Shown piece by piece: positions 10,184-18,682 of a stretch of DNA of 64,000 nt (positions are counted from its first letter, which is position 1; every line of letters begins with the position of its first letter). Made by a program: the position numbers and the translations under genes. The DNA comes from Marilutibacter spongiae (GTDB lineage: Bacteria; Pseudomonadota; Gammaproteobacteria; Xanthomonadales; Xanthomonadaceae): positions 1 to 64,000 of the forward strand of contig NZ_JACHTF010000003.1 of NCBI RefSeq assembly GCF_014145325.1, in the 5' to 3' direction. Below the pieces are notes generated by a model that ran no database searches, was not told the DNA's origin, and saw nothing but the letters and a program-made list of their open reading frames with translations.

Positions 10184-10845
10184 ATCCCCACCACCACCTC
10201 GACGCCGCCACCCTGCTCGGCTTCTCCGCCGGTGCGCTCCCGGACGCATTCTCCGTGGTCGTCGCCGCCCACCTGGAAGTGTGCGCGCATTGCCGGGCGC
10301 AACTGGGAAGCGCCGACCGGATCGGCGGGCAGTTGCTTCGCCAGCAGGAAGGCGCCCCGCTTGCGAGCGGGGCGCGGGAAGCGCTGATGGCGCGGCTGGA
10401 CGCCGACCCGGTGCAGCTCGATCGCCCCGCGTCGCCGGCGCCGGTTCGCGGACGCGCCGACGAGGACCTTTTGCCGGCCGCGCTCAGGCCCTACTTCGGC
10501 GAGCGCTACAGCACCCTGCGCTGGCGCATGATCGGGCCGGGCGTCCACCACATCCGCTCGCGCGACGTCGACGACAGCCACCTGATGCTGCTGCGCACGT
10601 CGGCCGGGCGCAGCATTCCCATGCACAGCCACGGCGGCAACGAATTGACGATGATCCTGCGCGGTGCCTACGACGATGCCCTGGGCCACTTCGGCGCCGG
10701 CGACGTCGCCGACCTGGACTGCGACGTCGAACACCAGCCGGTCACCGCGCCGGGCGTGCCCTGCATCTGCGTGGCCGCCACCGACGCGCCGTTGCGGTTC
10801 CGGGGCTGGATCGCGCGTACGCTGCAGCCGCTGTTCGGCCTCTGA
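10180..10845 (+). CDS. chrR: ChrR-family zinc-dependent anti-sigma factor with cupin domain
   Basis: A 221-residue cytoplasmic protein. The N-terminal anti-sigma domain has a zinc motif H-x3-C-x2-C (HLEVCAHC at about residues 30-37). The C-terminal cupin domain (about 110-210) has 'HSHGGNELTMILRGAYDD...GDVADLD..VEHQP'. ChrR-type proteins bind and silence their ECF sigma factor and release it after oxidative stress sensed through the cupin half. The start overlaps the sigma stop by 4 nt. The gene name reflects family similarity only. Confidence 0.9.
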   Translation: MNPHHHLDAATLLGFSAGALPDAFSVVVAAHLEVCAHCRAQLGSADRIGGQLLRQQEGAPLASGAREALMARLDADPVQLDRPASPAPVRGRADEDLLPAALRPYFGERYSTLRWRMIGPGVHHIRSRDVDDSHLMLLRTSAGRSIPMHSHGGNELTMILRGAYDDALGHFGAGDVADLDCDVEHQPVTAPGVPCICVAATDAPLRFRGWIARTLQPLFGL

Positions 10846-10935
10846 GCGTCGCGCCCCCGGCGCGTCGTGGCGTCTGCGACGCGCGCCCGCCGCCAAGGTC
10901 GTACCATCGGGATACATCATCTCGGGAGGCGGACC

Positions 10936-12387
10936 ATGCGGCATGCGTTCTTGAAGGGCTTGGGGGTGGTCGTGCTGGGCGTCGCGTCGGCGGGCGCCCG
11001 GGCCTCGGGCGACCCGGGGGAAGCAGAATTCCGCGCGCTGTACCGCGAACTGGTCGAAACCAACACCACCCTGTCGTCGGGCAGCTGCACGCGCGCCGCC
11101 GAGGCCATGGGCGCGCGGCTGCGGGAGGCCGGCCTGCCCGCGTCCGACGTCGAGGTGATCGCACCGCCCGATCGTCCCCGCGACGGCGCGCTGGTGGCCT
11201 TGTTGCGCGGCAGCGACGCGCGCCTGAAGCCGCTCATGCTGCTGGCCCACATCGACGTGGTCGAGGCCAGGCGCGAGGACTGGGCGCGTGATCCGTTCAC
11301 GCTGGTCGAGGAAGACGGTTTCTTCTACGCGCGCGGCGCCGCCGACGACAAGGCGATGGCCGCGGCCCTGACCGACAGCCTGGTCCGATATCGCCAGGAG
11401 GGCTACGTGCCGCGACGCGGCATCAAGCTCGCGCTCACCTGTGGCGAGGAAACCCCCGACACCTTCAACAGCGTGCGCTGGCTGCTGCAGACGCGCCCGG
11501 ACGTCCTCGACGCGGCCTTCGTGATCAACGAAGGGGCCGGCGGCGAGCTCGACGCGGACGGCAAGCCGGTGGCGTTGCAAGTGCAGGCGGGCGAGAAGGT
11601 GTACCAGGACTTCCGCCTCGGCCTGGCCAACAGCGGCGGCCACAGCTCGCGTCCCAAGAAGGAAAACGCCATCGTCCAGATGAGCGCGGCGCTGGTGCGA
11701 CTGGGCGCGTATCGTTTCCCCATCGCGGTCAACCCCGCGGTGCGGGCCTACTTCGAAGCCCAGGCGGGGCAGGCCTCGCCGGAGGTGGCCGCCGACATCC
11801 GCGCCGTGCTCGCCGATCCGGCCGACGAGGCCGCGGCCTTGCGGCTTTGGGACGTCAACCCCGGCTGGAACGGCATGCTGCGCACGACCTGCATCCCGAG
11901 CATGGTCGAAGGCGGCCACGCGCCGAACGCACAGCCGCAGAAGGTCACCGCCAACGTCAATTGCCGGATCCTGCCGGGCGTGCCGGTGGACACCGTGCAG
12001 GCGACGCTGGCCCGGGTGCTCGACGACCCGTCCATCGGCATCGAACCGGTCGGCGAGATCGGGCAGTCGACCGTGCCGCCGCCGCTGGACGCGGGGATGC
12101 TGGCGCCGGTGCGCGAGGTGGCCGAGGGGATCTGGCCGGGCGTCGCGATCGTGCCGACGATGACCACCGGCGGGACCGACGGCCGCTTCCTCAACGCCGC
12201 GGGCATTCCCACCTACGGTGTCTCGGGCATGTTCCACGACGCCGAAGGCAGCCATGCGCATGGCCTGGACGAGCGCATTCGCGTGCAGTCGCTGCTGGAT
12301 GGGCGCCGTTTCCTGTACGCGCTCGTGCGTCGCTATGCCGATTCGGGCTGGGCCCCGGGTGGTCAGGCGGCCACCCCCGCGCCATGA
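10936..12387 (+). CDS. Exported M20 family metallopeptidase
   Basis: A 483-residue zinc peptidase or deacylase with a signal peptide (LGVVVLGVASAGARA). M20 hallmarks are present: the first metal-ligand block LLAHIDVVE, the bridging region GAADDKAMAA, and the catalytic Glu block CGEETPD. A dimerisation-domain insert at about residues 220-370 contains SGGHSSRP. The closing TGGTDGRF..AGIPTYGVSG contributes further residues. The ATG at 10936 follows GGGAGGCGG. It stands alone downstream of chrR and converges with the M56 gene. It probably trims peptides in the periplasm or outside the cell; the specificity is unknown. Confidence 0.9.
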   Translation: MRHAFLKGLGVVVLGVASAGARASGDPGEAEFRALYRELVETNTTLSSGSCTRAAEAMGARLREAGLPASDVEVIAPPDRPRDGALVALLRGSDARLKPLMLLAHIDVVEARREDWARDPFTLVEEDGFFYARGAADDKAMAAALTDSLVRYRQEGYVPRRGIKLALTCGEETPDTFNSVRWLLQTRPDVLDAAFVINEGAGGELDADGKPVALQVQAGEKVYQDFRLGLANSGGHSSRPKKENAIVQMSAALVRLGAYRFPIAVNPAVRAYFEAQAGQASPEVAADIRAVLADPADEAAALRLWDVNPGWNGMLRTTCIPSMVEGGHAPNAQPQKVTANVNCRILPGVPVDTVQATLARVLDDPSIGIEPVGEIGQSTVPPPLDAGMLAPVREVAEGIWPGVAIVPTMTTGGTDGRFLNAAGIPTYGVSGMFHDAEGSHAHGLDERIRVQSLLDGRRFLYALVRRYADSGWAPGGQAATPAP

Positions 12388-12438
12388 GGAACCGCGGCGA
12401 GGCGCGCCAGGGCCGCCCCGCCGCGAACATGGCCTGCG

Positions 12439-14403
12439 TCAGCGACGAGCCGGCGCGGGCCTGGCCAGACCGGCGGCGAACGCCTCGTCGATCAGTCGCC
12501 TGACCTGCGCGTCGGCGCGGACCGCGGCGAGCTCGATCTGTTTGCCGACCGCTTCCATGTCCTTGCCGATCGCTTCCATCGGCTTGCCGGCGTCCTCCAT
12601 CTGGCGGCCCAGGGCTTCCATGGGCGCCATGCGTGCCTCCATGCGCGCGGAGTGCGCCTCCATCGCGCGCTGCTCGACCTCCATGCGACGCGCGAGCTCG
12701 GCCTGCTCCTTCGCCAGCACTTCCATCTCGCGACGCGCCTGCTCGCGCGCCTGGGCGTCGCCGGTGGAGATGCGATCCGCCATCGCGGCCTGGCGCGCGC
12801 CCATGGCGCCTTGCCGTTCACCGAGTGCCTGCATGCGGCGACCGGCGGCTTCCAGCGCCTGGTCGTGATGGTCGGCTTCCGAAAGCGCCTCCATCCGTGC
12901 GCCCAGGGCCTCCATCCGTTCGCCATGCGGTCGCATCCGCGCATCGAGCGCTTGCATGCGGGCGTCCAGGGTGTCCAGCGGCGCCCACGCAGCCCGCGCC
13001 TTGGCGAGCGTGGCCGGATCGGTGACGACGTAGCTCTTGCCCTCGCGGTCGAGCCAGATGAAGTCGCCCTGGATCGATTCGCGCGCCCGTTGCACGGCAT
13101 CGCGCGTCTGCATGTCGCCGACCAGGGTGATCGCGTCGTGGTCGCTCCGGACGAGCGCATACCCCTCGGCACCGCGGTCCCCGGTGACGTAGTGGGTGGT
13201 GGTCAGGCTCGAGGAAGTCGACCGTGCCGGCGCTTCCGGCGCGGCCTGGGGAGGCGTTGCGCGTGCCGGGGGCGCGGGTGGGGCGGCGCTCGATGGGCGG
13301 CCGGCTGGTGCGGCCGGCACCACGGGCGCCTGCGCCGGGGTCGCCGGGGCGGGCTGGGCCGGTGCGACCGGCGCGGGCGTCGGCGTCGAGGCGGCATGGG
13401 CGATGGCCAGGCCGGCGATGGCCATGGCGACCAGGGGCAGGGCGACCACGCCGCGCAGGGCGCTGCGCGGCGGACGGACGAGTTGCTGTATGCGGGACAT
13501 GAGCTGACCTCCATGCGCGGCGAGCGCGGGGTTGGGGACGGGAACGGCGTAGCGGTCGAGTTCCGACAGGGCGACGGCGAGGCGGCGCGGCTCGCCGATC
13601 AGCGTGGCGGCGAGGTCGTCGGCGACCTGCTCGCGCTCCAGCCGGATGCGGCGCGACAGCCACCAGGTGACCGGGTGGTAGAACAGCAGTATCTCGACCA
13701 CGCCCTGCAACAGGTTCACCAGGTAGTCGTGGCGACGCACGTGGGCCAGTTCATGCGCCACCAGCGCTTCCAGCAGGGGCGTGGGCATGCGCAGCACGAG
13801 CGCGGCGGGGACCATCACGACCGGCCGCCACCAGCCCACCGACAGTGGCGAGTCGCCGTCGGCGAGCACGCGCCAGGCCACGGGACGGCGGATGCCCAGC
13901 GCGCGGGCCATGGCGTCGAGGCGGCACTGCCATCCATCGTCGCCGGCGGCCAGGGAGCCGGCATGCAGGCGGTGGACCCAGCGCAGGCCCAGGCCCATGC
14001 GGATCGCGAGCAGTCCGGCCCCCGCGGCCCACAGGGCGACGATCCAGGGCAGGCTGTCGGGCGGGAGGTCGGGCCAGGCGTCCGGCCGGAAGGCGGGATC
14101 CAGCGCGCCCGGGCTGTCGGGCTGGAAGCTGAAGAAGCGCGCGCCCGCCGCGTCCGCCATGCCCGTTCCAGGGGGCGGCGTCCCGTCGACCGGTGCCGAC
14201 AGCGCGCGCAGCAGGTGCGAGGCGGGCAGCACGACACAGGCCAGCAGGGCCAGGCACGCCACGGCGTAGCGCGCCTGCGGTCGCGCATGGCGCAACAGGC
14301 CCAGTGCGAGCCAGGCCAGTACGCCGACGACCGCCCCCTGCCACAGGAAGGCGAACAGGGTGCCAGCGATGGCAGGCACCAGGGTGGTGGCGAGCTCAGT
14401 CAT
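12439..14403 (-). CDS. M56 family (BlaR1-like) membrane metallopeptidase sensor with Met/Ala-rich repeat tail
   Basis: A 654-residue membrane protein. Hydrophobic segments are at about 10-37, 45-68, 118-140 and around 330-348. The cytoplasmic zinc peptidase motif HELAH is at residues 217-221, as in BlaR1/MecR1, which cleave the BlaI repressor. The extracellular part is not a penicillin-binding sensor. It has a Pro/Ala linker (about 350-415) followed by about 230 residues rich in short repeats of the type 'ARMEAL', 'RMQAL' and 'KPMEAI', likely helical or coiled coil. The start overlaps the BlaI-type gene by 8 nt, so they form one operon. The signal sensed is unknown. Confidence 0.88.
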   Translation of the reverse strand: MTELATTLVPAIAGTLFAFLWQGAVVGVLAWLALGLLRHARPQARYAVACLALLACVVLPASHLLRALSAPVDGTPPPGTGMADAAGARFFSFQPDSPGALDPAFRPDAWPDLPPDSLPWIVALWAAGAGLLAIRMGLGLRWVHRLHAGSLAAGDDGWQCRLDAMARALGIRRPVAWRVLADGDSPLSVGWWRPVVMVPAALVLRMPTPLLEALVAHELAHVRRHDYLVNLLQGVVEILLFYHPVTWWLSRRIRLEREQVADDLAATLIGEPRRLAVALSELDRYAVPVPNPALAAHGGQLMSRIQQLVRPPRSALRGVVALPLVAMAIAGLAIAHAASTPTPAPVAPAQPAPATPAQAPVVPAAPAGRPSSAAPPAPPARATPPQAAPEAPARSTSSSLTTTHYVTGDRGAEGYALVRSDHDAITLVGDMQTRDAVQRARESIQGDFIWLDREGKSYVVTDPATLAKARAAWAPLDTLDARMQALDARMRPHGERMEALGARMEALSEADHHDQALEAAGRRMQALGERQGAMGARQAAMADRISTGDAQAREQARREMEVLAKEQAELARRMEVEQRAMEAHSARMEARMAPMEALGRQMEDAGKPMEAIGKDMEAVGKQIELAAVRADAQVRRLIDEAFAAGLARPAPARR

Positions 14404-14785
14404 CGCGGGTGTCCTCCAGGAAGCGCTGGATCTCCGCGCGTTCCTCGTCGCTGACGCGGCCGCCACGCAGCGCCGCCAGCACGAGGTCCTTGCCGGAGCC
14501 GGAAAAGGCCTTGTGGATCAGGTCGTCGAGCAGCCGCGTCTGCAGCGAGCCCTGCGCCTGTGCGGCGGCATAGACGTGCGAGCGCTGGCTTTCGTCGCGC
14601 GTGAGCAGCCCCTTGCCATGCATGACCTGCATGAGTCGAAGCACGGTGGCGTAGGTCAGCTCGGGGCGCTCGCGCTGCATCAGCTCGTGGACCTGCTTGA
14701 CGGTGCCCGGCCCCAGGCGCCAGAGCGTGCGCAGCAGGCCCAGTTCGGCGGGCGTGGGCTTGGGCGGTCGGGGCGGTCGGGACAT
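14396..14785 (-). CDS. blaI: BlaI/MecI/CopY family transcriptional repressor
   Basis: A 129-residue winged-helix repressor (PTPAELGLLRTLWRLGPGTVKQVHELM..ERPELTYATVLRLMQVMHGKGLL). The C-terminal dimerisation and cleavage region ends LAALRGGRVSDEERAEIQRFLED. I use the ATG at 14785, giving the usual start just before the helix-turn-helix; an in-frame extension to 14836 is possible. It is expected to repress its own operon with the M56 sensor, which would cleave it upon a signal. Two palindromes lie 44-74 bp upstream. Confidence 0.93.
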   Translation of the reverse strand: MSRPPRPPKPTPAELGLLRTLWRLGPGTVKQVHELMQRERPELTYATVLRLMQVMHGKGLLTRDESQRSHVYAAAQAQGSLQTRLLDDLIHKAFSGSGKDLVLAALRGGRVSDEERAEIQRFLEDTRDD

Positions 14786-14828
14786 TGCGGCAGCCTGGAT
14801 TCCGATGATGGATGTCACCCTACGCTTG

Positions 14829-14846
14829 CTAGACAATCTTGTCTAG
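14829..14846. promoter_or_regulatory. Perfect palindrome, probable BlaI-type operator 1
   Basis: CTAGACAA-TC-TTGTCTAG is a perfect 8-bp inverted repeat in the gap between the repressor operon and the divergent flavin oxidoreductase gene. BlaI/MecI proteins bind dyads of this size, so this is likely the autoregulatory operator. Confidence 0.75.
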
Positions 14847-14859
14847 ACCATGTGGTCTA
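14844..14859. promoter_or_regulatory. Second palindrome, probable BlaI-type operator 2
   Basis: TAGACCA-TG-TGGTCTA is a perfect 7-bp inverted repeat that shares TAG with the first dyad. Two adjoining dyads would fit two repressor dimers bound side by side. Confidence 0.65.
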
Positions 14860-15002
14860 TGACTGATGGCAGGGGTGTCGTCGCCGGCTTGCATCGAATG
14901 ACGTGCCCGTGCCGTCCGCACGTCGAGGCGACATGGTCCCCGGTACGATCCTCGACGCCGCCTGCGCATCGGCGCGGCGTTCCTTTTTCCCGAGACCCCC
15001 CC

Positions 15003-16106
15003 ATGCCCGCTCCCCAATTGTTCCAGCCGCTCGACGTCGGCGGCCTTCCGCTGTCCAACCGCATCGTCATCGCGCCGATGTGCCAGTACTCCGCCGTCGA
15101 CGGTTGCATGACCGACTGGCATCGCGTCCACCTGGGCCAACTCGCGCTCTCGGGCGCGGCGCTGCTCACCCTGGAAGCCAGCGCGGTCGTGCCGGAGGGA
15201 CGTATCACCCATGCCGATGTGGGCCTGTACGACGACGCGACCGAAGCGGCGATGGCCGCGACGCTCGCCGTCGTGCGCCAATGCTCTGACATGCCGATCT
15301 CGATCCAGCTGGCCCATGCCGGCCGCAAGGCCTCGACCCGGCGCCCCTGGGAGGGCGGCGGGCAACTGCCGCCCGGCGATCCGGACGGCTGGCAGACCGA
15401 GGCGCCCTCGGCCGTGCCGTTCCAGGCCGGCGAGCAGGCGCCGCGCGCGCTCGATCGCGCGGGCATGGTCGCCATCCGCGACGGCTTCGTCGACGCTGCG
15501 CGTCGCGCGGCGCGCCTGGGCATCGAGGCGGTGCAGATCCACGCCGCCCACGGCTACCTGCTGCACCAGTTCCTGTCGCCGCTGTCCAACCGGCGCGACG
15601 ACGAATGGGGCGGCAGCCTGGAGAATCGCATGCGTTTCCCGCTCGAGGTCTTCGATGCCGTGCGTGCCGCGTTTCCGGCGGAGCGCCCGGTCACCGTCCG
15701 CCTCTCGGGGACCGACTGGGTGGTGGGAGGCTGGGACCTGGCCCAGACCCTGGTCTTCTCGCGCGAGCTCGAAGCGCGCGGTTGCGCCGGCATCCACGTC
15801 TCCAGCGGTGGCCTGCATCCCGGGCAGGCGATCCCGGTCGGCCCCGGCTACCAGGTGCCGCTGGCGCGCGCGGTGAAAGCGGCCGTCGGCGTGCCGGTGG
15901 TCGCGGTCGGGCTGATCACCGACTACGACCATGCCGAGGCGATCGTCGCCACCGGCGACGCCGACCTGGTCGCGCTGGCCCGCGGCATCCTCTACGACCC
16001 GCGATGGCCGTGGCACGCGGCGGCGCACCTGGGGGCCGCGGTGAAGGCCCCGCCGCAGTACCTGCGCTGCCAGCCGCGCCGGCACCCGGACCTGTTCGCG
16101 GTCTGA
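15003..16106 (+). CDS. NADH:flavin oxidoreductase / Old Yellow Enzyme family (YqjM/XenA type)
   Basis: A 367-residue FMN enzyme of TIM-barrel type that reduces activated C=C bonds with NAD(P)H. Features: N-terminal LFQPLDVGGLPLSNRIVIAPM followed by CQYSA, with the Cys typical of YqjM/XenA-like thermophilic-type OYEs; the QLAHAGRKAS block; the catalytic HAAHGYLLHQFLSPLSN.R block; and a C-terminal VALARGILYDPRWPWHAA. The ATG at 15003 follows a C-rich leader; the longer frame to 14850 crosses the operators and is unlikely. Its promoter lies beside the BlaI-type dyads, so co-regulation is possible. Confidence 0.93.
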   Translation: MPAPQLFQPLDVGGLPLSNRIVIAPMCQYSAVDGCMTDWHRVHLGQLALSGAALLTLEASAVVPEGRITHADVGLYDDATEAAMAATLAVVRQCSDMPISIQLAHAGRKASTRRPWEGGGQLPPGDPDGWQTEAPSAVPFQAGEQAPRALDRAGMVAIRDGFVDAARRAARLGIEAVQIHAAHGYLLHQFLSPLSNRRDDEWGGSLENRMRFPLEVFDAVRAAFPAERPVTVRLSGTDWVVGGWDLAQTLVFSRELEARGCAGIHVSSGGLHPGQAIPVGPGYQVPLARAVKAAVGVPVVAVGLITDYDHAEAIVATGDADLVALARGILYDPRWPWHAAAHLGAAVKAPPQYLRCQPRRHPDLFAV

Positions 16107-16224
16107 GCGTTCCCGGAAGCGGGCCCACGGGGACGAACCTGAACGGTTCGTCCAAACCATCGACACGGGACGGCGCGGCCCCGGGCCGATAGCCTTGCCG
16201 CTCTTCATCCTGCTGGAATCGTGC

Positions 16225-18279
16225 ATGAAACTTTCCACCCTCAGCCTCGGCATGGCCGTGGCGCTCGGCCTGGCCGCGTCCTTTCCCGCCGCGGCGGACT
16301 CCGCCGGCAAGCCCCTGCTGGGCGACTTCGGCGTCGACCTGAGCGCGCGCGACCTGGGCGTGAAGCCCGGCGACGACTTCAACCGCCATGTCAGCGGCCA
16401 CTGGCTGGACACCTACGAGCTGAAGGACTACGAGGTCTCGTACGGCTCGTTCAACGAGCTGCGCGACCGCTCCGAGGCGCAGGTGCGCGCGATCATGGAC
16501 GAGCTGGCCAAGCGCGACGACCTCGCGGCGGGCAGCGACGCCCGCAAGCTGCACGACTACTACCTGAGCTTCATGGACCGCGCCGCGCGCGACGCCGCCG
16601 GCATCGCGCCGCTGGCGCCGGTGCTCGACCGCATCGCCGCGATCGACTCGAGCGCGGACCTCGTCGCGGCCTTCGGTCATGTCGACCTGGACGGCACCAC
16701 GGCGCCGGTCGGCCTGGGCCTGGGGCTGGACCGCAAGGACCCCGACCAGTACCTGGTGTCGCTCGGCGTCGGCGGCCTGGGCCTGCCCGACAAGGACTAC
16801 TACCTCAACCAGGACGCGCGCTTCGCCGGCATCCGCGACGCCTACGTCGACCACATCGAGCGCATGCTCGGCCTGGCCGGCGTCGCCGATGCGCGCGCGC
16901 GCGCCGAGGCGGTCATGGCCCTGGAAACCGCGCTGGCGAAACCGCAGTGGGAGCGCGCCGACAAGCGCGACCGCGACAAGACCTACAACGTGGTGGCCTT
17001 CGCCGACCTGTCGCGCCAGTACCCCGGCTTCGACTGGGCCGCGCTCGCGCGCGCGCAGGGCATGGCCTCGCTGGACCGCGTCAACGTCGTCACGCCCAGC
17101 GCGGTCAAGCCGGTGCTCGACGTCATCGCCGCCACGCCGTTGCCGGTCTGGCGCGACTACCTGACCTTCCACGCGGTGGACGGCAACGCGCCGTTCCTGA
17201 GCACGGAGATCGACGAGGCGTCCTTCGACTTCAATGGCAAGGTGCTCGGCGGGGCCAAGGCCCAGCGCGAGGACTGGAAGCGCGCGCTGGCCCTGGTCGG
17301 CGCGAAGGACGGGCTGGGCGACGCGCTCGGCAAGCTCTACGTCGCGCGCTACTTCACGCCCGAGGCGAAGGCCGCAATGGACGACCTGGTCGCCAACCTC
17401 CGCGCCGCGCTGCGCCAGAACATCGGCCAGATCGACTGGATGAGCGAGGCGACCAAGGCCGAGGCCTACCGCAAGCTGGAAACCTTCAACCCGAAGATCG
17501 GCTATCCCTCCAAGTGGACCGACTACGGCAGCGTGTCGATCGTGCCCGACGACCTGATGGCCAACGTCGTCGCGATGCGCGCGTTCAACCGCGAGGACAG
17601 CAACCGCCGCATCGGCACCCGGACCGACCGCGACGAATGGTTCATGACCCCGCAGACGGTCAACGCCTACTACAACTCCACCTTCAACGAGATCGTGTTC
17701 CCGGCGGCGATCCTGCAGGCGCCGTTCTTCGACCTCAACGCCGACCCCGCGGTCAATTACGGCGGAATCGGCGCGGTGATCGGCCACGAGATGGGCCACG
17801 GATTCGACGACCAGGGCAGCAAGTCCGACTACGCCGGCATCCAGCGCAACTGGTGGACCGACGCCGACCGCGAGCACTTCGAGGCGCGCACCTCGGCGCT
17901 GGGCAAGCAATACGACGCGTTCTGCCCGCTGGAAGGGCAGTGCGTCAACGGCGCGCTGACCATGGGCGAGAACCTGGGCGACCTGGGCGGCATCTCGATG
18001 GCCTACACCGCCTACCACATGAGCCTGGACGGCAAGCCGGCCCCGGTCATCGACGGCCTCACCGGGGACCAGCGCTTCTTCCTGTCGTTCGGCCAGATCT
18101 GGCGCGGCAAGTACCGCGAGGAGGCGCTGGTCAACCTGATCAAGACCAACCCGCATTCCCCGGTGATGTACCGCGCCAACGGGCCGGTGCGGAACTTCGA
18201 TCCCTGGTACGAGGCCTTCGACGTCAAGCCCGGCGACGCGATGTACCTGCCGCCCGAGCAGCGCGTGCGCATCTGGTAA
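16225..18279 (+). CDS. Exported M13 (neprilysin-like) zinc metallopeptidase
   Basis: A 684-residue peptidase. A signal peptide (MKLSTLSLGMAVALGLAASFPAAA) is followed by the large M13 N-terminal domain and the catalytic domain. Zinc ligands are H521 and H525 of HEMGH, with E522 catalytic and E582 in the ENLGDLGG block as third ligand. The substrate-binding NAYYN block is near 475 and the tail ends RVRIW. M13 oligopeptidases cut small peptides. The ATG at 16225 gives the signal peptide; the upstream extension is not needed. A strong intrinsic terminator follows, so the gene ends its own transcript. Confidence 0.95.
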   Translation: MKLSTLSLGMAVALGLAASFPAAADSAGKPLLGDFGVDLSARDLGVKPGDDFNRHVSGHWLDTYELKDYEVSYGSFNELRDRSEAQVRAIMDELAKRDDLAAGSDARKLHDYYLSFMDRAARDAAGIAPLAPVLDRIAAIDSSADLVAAFGHVDLDGTTAPVGLGLGLDRKDPDQYLVSLGVGGLGLPDKDYYLNQDARFAGIRDAYVDHIERMLGLAGVADARARAEAVMALETALAKPQWERADKRDRDKTYNVVAFADLSRQYPGFDWAALARAQGMASLDRVNVVTPSAVKPVLDVIAATPLPVWRDYLTFHAVDGNAPFLSTEIDEASFDFNGKVLGGAKAQREDWKRALALVGAKDGLGDALGKLYVARYFTPEAKAAMDDLVANLRAALRQNIGQIDWMSEATKAEAYRKLETFNPKIGYPSKWTDYGSVSIVPDDLMANVVAMRAFNREDSNRRIGTRTDRDEWFMTPQTVNAYYNSTFNEIVFPAAILQAPFFDLNADPAVNYGGIGAVIGHEMGHGFDDQGSKSDYAGIQRNWWTDADREHFEARTSALGKQYDAFCPLEGQCVNGALTMGENLGDLGGISMAYTAYHMSLDGKPAPVIDGLTGDQRFFLSFGQIWRGKYREEALVNLIKTNPHSPVMYRANGPVRNFDPWYEAFDVKPGDAMYLPPEQRVRIW

Positions 18280-18322
18280 ACCTTTCGCGCGACCCCTGGC
18301 CCCGGCCAGGCATTGGCCGACC

Positions 18323-18351
18323 GGCGCCCGCTCACGCGGGCGCCTTTTTTT
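18323..18351 (+). terminator. Strong rho-independent terminator after the M13 peptidase gene
   Basis: A 9-bp perfect GC stem, GGCGCCCGC / GCGGGCGCC, with a TCAC loop and a run of seven T, 44 nt past the stop codon. Confidence 0.95.
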
Positions 18352-18450
18352 CTGGTTCTTCTCCCCACCGACGGGAGAATGGCGCCCGGCTGCCCCGGGC
18401 GGCCTGTGGATGCCCAACGCGACACGCTGGGGCGGCCACCCGTCAGCACC

Positions 18451-18540
18451 GTAGGAGGGGTAGCGCGAAGCAAAACCCATCACTCGTCGTGCGTGCAATT
18501 TCGCGACGGTGGGTTTCGCCTTTGGCTCTACCCACCCTAC
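18451..18540. repeat. 90-bp REP/MITE-like palindromic repeat, copy 1
   Basis: Starts GTAGGAGGGGTAGCGCGAAG and ends GGCTCTACCCACCCTAC. The ends are imperfect inverted repeats (GTAGG.GGGTAG.GC / GGCTCTACCC.CCTAC, and AAACCCATC / GGTGGGTTT), so the unit folds as one long hairpin. It is related to the 'GGTGGGTTTCGC' palindromic repeats common between genes in gammaproteobacteria. Confidence 0.8.
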
Positions 18541-18562
18541 GAGGCCGGGGCAGGGCAGCACC

Positions 18563-18652
18563 GCAGGATGGGTAGCGCGAAGCAAAACCCATCGCGCGTC
18601 GTGCGTGCAATTACGCGACGGTGGGTTTCGCCTTCGGCTCTACCCACCCTAC
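18563..18652. repeat. 90-bp REP/MITE-like palindromic repeat, copy 2
   Basis: Same orientation and length as copy 1, differing at only a handful of positions, with 22 bp between copies. The identical blocks TAGCGCGAAGCAAAACCCAT and CGACGGTGGGTTTCGCCTT are visible in both. Confidence 0.8.
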
Positions 18653-18682
18653 GGCCGTGAACGACCTGTCGACGGATCACGC

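Larger units (their letters stand above)
18280..18682. other. Intergenic region with terminator and palindromic repeats
   Basis: 403 bp between the convergent M13 gene and the membrane-anchored protein gene. It holds the terminator at 18323-18351 and two 90-bp repeat copies. No gene is visible; the short frames across it change with each repeat. Confidence 0.7.

Noticed and set aside
10060-12261. 733-residue reverse-strand frame
   Set aside because: Antisense to chrR and the M20 peptidase, both of which have clear motifs. The translation is low-complexity Arg/Ala/Gly/His.
12652-14454. 600-residue plus-strand frame
   Set aside because: Antisense to the M56 sensor gene; composition is a mirror of its repeats, with no domain.
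15916-18585. 889-residue reverse-strand frame
   Set aside because: Antisense to the M13 peptidase and crosses its terminator and the repeats.
18313-18660. Short frames over the palindromic repeats
   Set aside because: They consist of repeat sequence only and begin inside the terminator.
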